A stretch of 64,000 nucleotides of DNA from an uncultured Bacteroidota bacterium. Its GTDB lineage: Bacteria > Bacteroidota > Bacteroidia > Bacteroidales > UBA12077. Every line of letters starts with the position of its first letter. The stretch's first letter is position 1. The translations under genes were made by a program, and so were the position numbers. The notes below the pieces were generated by a model that had not been told where the DNA came from, did not search any database, and saw nothing but the letters and a program-made list of their open reading frames with translations. Of the stretch, positions 60,978-64,000 are shown piece by piece. Location: NCBI GenBank assembly GCA_913055635.1, contig CAJXLK010000012.1, forward strand, positions 34,038-98,037, in the 5' to 3' direction.

Positions 60978-62419
60978 TTGATGGGGGAGGTTTGACGGGT
61001 GGAATCTGTTCCGGGGATGTATTCAAAGGCTCCCAGGTCAGGGGCCATATCAGCTGTCCGGCTGTGGTTAAGAATATCCAGGGGATATTCCAGGGCCACC
61101 GACATTTCTCCCTGGTCAATGGCAGGGGAAAGGGTGTCGAGGCGGTAGTTGTGTTCACTTACAGAAACAAACTGCGGGTCTTCATTGACCAAAATGTCCT
61201 GGTAATGCGCTTCATCCAAGTCCGCCGGCCTGGTGGTGCGGATCAGGCAGTGGGTGAAAAGATGGCCCTCTTTTTGTTGATTTTTCAGGTTGATTTCTAT
61301 TTCTTCCTGCTGGTTGCCCCAAATGATGCAGTTGCTGAACAGGGCTTTTTCCAGTTGGTTGAGGCGGGTAGCGCCGGTGGAATCCTGGTAGTGGTTATTG
61401 ATTATCAGCGAGGGTGTGGTCCGGCTGGTCCCGCTCCAATAGTTGGCCAGGGTCGAGTGGTAAAAGGCATAGCTTCCTCCCCGGGTGAGGGCGGCTGTAT
61501 AATTACCGCAATCTGAGATCAGTGTGTTGAAGGCTTCAATGGATGCTCCGCGGGCCAGCAGGCCGGCGTGGCTCATATGCATGATCCTGGTGTTGGAAAG
61601 GCGCAGGATGGGACCGGAAACTTCAGGGGTGCTGCCCACTTGCAATCCGGTGATGGCGTTCTTGATGATGGTATGGTCAATCCGGTGATTTCGGCTGCCC
61701 GACATCAGCCAGATTCCATCCCATTGGCCCGGAATGTCGGCATAATCCTTTTCCAGGCGATCACCCTGGAAAATAACCGGTCTTTGCTTGCTCCCCTCGC
61801 AGATCAGCCTTCCCCCCACGTAAAAGCCTGCCTGGCGATGAAGGTAAACCCGCGTGCCTGCTTCCAGGGTGAGGGTGCTTTGGCTGTCTACCACCGCCGA
61901 TCGATAAATCAGATAAGGCTTATCGCCGTCCCAGGTTTGGCTCTGAAGCGTGTCGCCCCGAATCAAATGCACATCCTGCCCCCAGGAGATGAGCTTGACG
62001 TCTTGCTGTTGCTTTTTGCGGCGGAAAATTACCGAGTCTTTGATCACCATGGGTTGATTGCGGTGGGTTGGATCAACGGTGACTTCTACGAAAATGAACA
62101 GGCTGTCCCTGGCATCCAGTTCAACATCGTTTACCCGGTGGGTGGACCGGCCATTGATATTGAGCCGGTAATCAGATGCCTGCCCGCCAGCCAGTTCAAT
62201 CGAGGAGATGTTTACCTTTTGGTCATGGGGATTTTTAACCGTGAAACGTTTGGTGGTCGAGCCTATCGTGGTGAAAACCGTATCGAAAAGCACCGTATCG
62301 GTTGAAAAAGCCAGGCGTGCCCGGGGATCATCCAGGAATTGTTCCTTTTCACAGGAAAAAAGGGCCAGTAAAATAACCAGCATCAGCCCCCCGGTGATAT
62401 GCTTTGCCTGATGTTTCAC
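60974..62419 (-). CDS. Lipoprotein with beta-helix repeats
   Basis: The 481-residue protein begins at a GTG. It has a lipoprotein signal with the lipobox Cys in LALFSCEKEQ (about C23), an N-terminal beta-sandwich-like region, then a right-handed parallel beta-helix (about 165-420) with the repeated RxxxxTxIxNAxTG- and GxxxNTxIxxxG-like patterns. The ending DMAPDLGAFEY is the pattern of choice-of-anchor Q or pectate-lyase-like Bacteroidota surface proteins. It would be anchored in the outer membrane by lipid and may bind or cut polysaccharide; no catalytic set is evident. Translationally coupled to the EEP nuclease gene. Confidence 0.82.
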   Translation of the reverse strand: MKHQAKHITGGLMLVILLALFSCEKEQFLDDPRARLAFSTDTVLFDTVFTTIGSTTKRFTVKNPHDQKVNISSIELAGGQASDYRLNINGRSTHRVNDVELDARDSLFIFVEVTVDPTHRNQPMVIKDSVIFRRKKQQQDVKLISWGQDVHLIRGDTLQSQTWDGDKPYLIYRSAVVDSQSTLTLEAGTRVYLHRQAGFYVGGRLICEGSKQRPVIFQGDRLEKDYADIPGQWDGIWLMSGSRNHRIDHTIIKNAITGLQVGSTPEVSGPILRLSNTRIMHMSHAGLLARGASIEAFNTLISDCGNYTAALTRGGSYAFYHSTLANYWSGTSRTTPSLIINNHYQDSTGATRLNQLEKALFSNCIIWGNQQEEIEINLKNQQKEGHLFTHCLIRTTRPADLDEAHYQDILVNEDPQFVSVSEHNYRLDTLSPAIDQGEMSVALEYPLDILNHSRTADMAPDLGAFEYIPGTDSTRQTSPIK

Positions 62420-62475
62420 TTGATATCAATCACTGCTTTTATCAAAGATAACGAAAAAAACAATTCTTTATGCAT

Positions 62476-62508
62476 AAAAAAGGGCTCCCCGGGGGGAGTC
62501 CCTTTTTT
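62476..62508. terminator. Terminator after the TauE/SafE gene
   Basis: AAAAAAGGG-c-TCCCC and GGGGA-gt-CCCTTTTTT (62476-62508) form a stem with a small G-rich loop and a T-run on each strand. It ends the minus-strand TauE/SafE gene; the lipoprotein gene starts just beyond it. Confidence 0.75.
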
Positions 62509-62598
62509 CGGTGGTTGGTGTTATCCCGGCCCAAAGGATGCTGTTCGAGGATGTTAACAAAACGGACAGGCCTCAATGGTGAAAAAGCCTGATCCACA

Positions 62599-63318
62599 TT
62601 AACGGATGAGCAGGGATAATCCGGATACCACCAGCAGAATCATCAATATGTTTTTGAAGGTGTGTGCGTTGATTTTTGTATATAATTTATTTCCAAAGAA
62701 TAAGGCCAGTACGAAAAAGGGCAGGATCATCAGCGAATTGGTCAGGATATCTACGGTCAGGATATCGGAGACCACCAGCATGGGCAATCTCAAGATGTTG
62801 GTGATGCTTAGAATGCCAATCAATGTAGCCCTGAAAACTGCGGCTCCGTCAATTTTGTTGTAGACATACATAACATAGGTAGGTCCCCCGGCCGAGAACA
62901 TTCCTGAAAAAACCCCGCCTGCCAGCCCAAAGAAGAGGCCGCTTCCCCCGGGTATGCGGATCTTTTTCTTTTTTAAAAAATGATAACCCACAAACAACAA
63001 GATAAAAACCCCCAGCAGGCGCTTGAGGATATCGGGGCTGCCCAGTTTCAGTATGATCACGCCAACGGCCAGGCCCACGACAATGCCCAGGCTCAGCTCT
63101 TTTACCGTTTTTTTATCTATCTCAGGCCAGGTCTTATAAACCAGCAGGATACTGAACAGACATAGAAAAACCGAGAGATAGGCCACTGCCTCCTGCATGG
63201 GTATGACCTGCAAAATAATGGGCAGGGCAAATAAACCCCCGGCAAACCCGGCTACTGTCTGGACAAAAAAGCCCAGCCCGATGCCTGTAATTAGTATGAT
63301 CAAGTGCAGGGTTTCCAT
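62599..63318 (-). CDS. TauE/SafE-family membrane transporter
   Basis: The 239-residue protein is nearly all hydrophobic, with about eight transmembrane helices in two similar halves. The first half has GLGFFVQTVAGFAGGLFALPIIL, and the second has GLFFGLAGGVFSGMFSAGGPTYVMYVYNK, the paired glycine-rich motif of the TauE/SafE (DUF81) family. Members export sulfite, sulfoacetate or other organosulphonates, or take up small anions; substrate here is unknown. It is transcribed alone, divergently from the Lrp-type regulator 115 bases away. Confidence 0.9.
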   Translation of the reverse strand: METLHLIILITGIGLGFFVQTVAGFAGGLFALPIILQVIPMQEAVAYLSVFLCLFSILLVYKTWPEIDKKTVKELSLGIVVGLAVGVIILKLGSPDILKRLLGVFILLFVGYHFLKKKKIRIPGGSGLFFGLAGGVFSGMFSAGGPTYVMYVYNKIDGAAVFRATLIGILSITNILRLPMLVVSDILTVDILTNSLMILPFFVLALFFGNKLYTKINAHTFKNILMILLVVSGLSLLIR

Positions 63319-63433
63319 TGGCCGATTGAATTGAAAGCTTAAAATTACAACAAGTTGGATTTGGAATGTTTTGATAAATTAAATAAATTGGGCTTATTCG
63401 CTTTAAAAATTAAAATATTATAGATCAATAGCT

Positions 63434-63883
63434 ATGGATAATAAATTAATCGATCATTACAACCGGAATATTTTGCTGGAACTTCAGTACAATGGACGGA
63501 TTTCTTATACCGAGCTGGGTAAGCGGGTAGGATTAACGGGACCGGCCGTCAAAGAACGGGTTCAGAAGTTGGAGGAGGCCGGTGTGATCAGAGGCTATCG
63601 GGTGAAGCTGGACCTTGCCAAGCTGGGCTATACCATGACAGCGATCATTAATTTCAAGATGAATCCGGGCAGCATTCGCAAATTCATTGATGAGTTAGCC
63701 CGGATACCGGAGGTTATCGAAGTAAACCGCATCACCGGGGGCGACAACATGATTGTGAAGGTGGCCCTGAAGGAAACCAGGCATCTGGAGAAGCTGATCA
63801 ACCGGTTTATCGAGTACGGTGTGCCAACCACCTCGATCGTTTTATCTACCCCGATCCAGGACAAAGTTTTGGATCCCTGGTGA
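63434..63883 (+). CDS. Lrp/AsnC-family transcriptional regulator
   Basis: The 149-residue protein has an N-terminal winged helix-turn-helix (NGRISYTELGKRVGLTGPAVKERVQKLEEAGVI, read in two parts at about residues 18-52) and a C-terminal RAM ligand-binding domain (about 65-145) with TMTAIINFKM, EVNRITGGDNMIVKVAL and PTTSIVLSTP. It would bind DNA as dimers or octamers and sense an amino acid. It is divergent from the TauE/SafE gene, so control of that gene is possible, as is autoregulation. Directly after its stop begins the second palindromic repeat array. Confidence 0.93.
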   Translation: MDNKLIDHYNRNILLELQYNGRISYTELGKRVGLTGPAVKERVQKLEEAGVIRGYRVKLDLAKLGYTMTAIINFKMNPGSIRKFIDELARIPEVIEVNRITGGDNMIVKVALKETRHLEKLINRFIEYGVPTTSIVLSTPIQDKVLDPW

Positions 63884-63888
63884 TGCAA

Positions 63889-64000
63889 CCCCGCTTAGCG
63901 GGGTCAATGAATGCAACTCCGTTTAATGCAACCCCGCTTAGCGGGGTCAATGAATGCAACCCCGCTTAATGCAACCCCGCTTAGCGGGGTCAATGAATGC
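63889..64000. repeat. Palindromic repeat array, 43-base unit, cut by the window end
   Basis: CCCCGCTTAGCGGGG occurs at 63889-63903, 63932-63946 and 63975-63989, exactly 43 bases apart. Each unit is the full palindrome, TCAATGAATGCAA, then a half palindrome (CTCCGTTTAATGCAA or CCCCGCTTAATGCAA). The core is the reverse complement of the core at 15219-15554. The array begins 5 bases after the Lrp stop and continues past the window edge. Confidence 0.95.

Noticed and set aside
1..64000. Prophage, integrative element or genomic island
   Set aside because: No integrase, transposase, phage or conjugation gene, no tRNA attachment site, and gene content is housekeeping throughout.

Overview
The window looks like chromosomal DNA of a member of the Bacteroidota, probably in the Bacteroidales/Marinilabiliales range. 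It carries a type IX secretion C-terminal sorting domain, a TamB/ExbB/ExbD/TonB-like envelope cluster, DUF4294, a split transketolase, a lone ExbD/ExbB set and ChaN. Promoters fit the Bacteroidota pattern TTTG-N17..22-TAnnTTTG, and most genes lack strong Shine-Dalgarno sequences. No rRNA, tRNA, CRISPR array, prophage, IS transposase or integrase was seen. Most of the window is ordinary housekeeping sequence.

Layout. 1-7506 (+): end of a glycosyltransferase gene, an ECF sigma factor and rsmG overlapping it, rpmH with its own promoter and terminator, then a PASTA protein, a T9SS-secreted protein, an RluD-type pseudouridine synthase and Ddl. 7662-12090 (-): gcvP with a two-copy upstream repeat, an MBL hydrolase and pcm. 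12257-15173: a Gfo/Idh-like protein, thpR, elbB and DUF4294. 15203-15566: twelve copies of a GC-rich palindromic repeat. 15690-28208 (all -): gdhA, two large tandem PPDK_N-type proteins with receiver-like domains, a Spy-like protein, an anti-sigma-like protein, an ECF sigma factor, transketolase C half, a methylglyoxal-synthase-like protein and transketolase N half. 28413-32158 (+): ychF, a PafA-like protein lacking its active site, an SMR exporter and an RRM protein. 32317-38946 (-): TonB-like, ExbD, ExbB, TamB. 39016-43995 (+): tsaD, OsmC, hisS, hutH. 44073-49795: fadD (-), chaN (+), alaS (-). 49940-55743 (+): two colinear M23 peptidases, a PQQ-type propeller, MerR, Nif3/YbgI and a coiled-coil zinc-ribbon protein. 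55991-57665 (-): def, ruvX, trxA. 58415-63883: cca (+), a secreted EEP-family nuclease-like protein and a beta-helix lipoprotein (-), TauE/SafE (-), Lrp (+). 63889-64000: a second palindromic array running off the window.

The best candidate for something undescribed is the pair at 17177-23706. Both proteins join receiver-like domains (the first without a phosphoacceptor Asp, the second with one) to the ATP-binding domain of PEP synthase/PPDK. Neither has the usual phosphohistidine and PEP-binding domains; both instead share a conserved C-terminal block. They lie downstream of an ECF sigma/anti-sigma/Spy-like set on the same strand. Other points worth checking are the apparently dead PafA homologue, the methylglyoxal-synthase-like protein with Tyr at the catalytic Asp position between the two transketolase halves, and the shared palindrome of the two repeat arrays.
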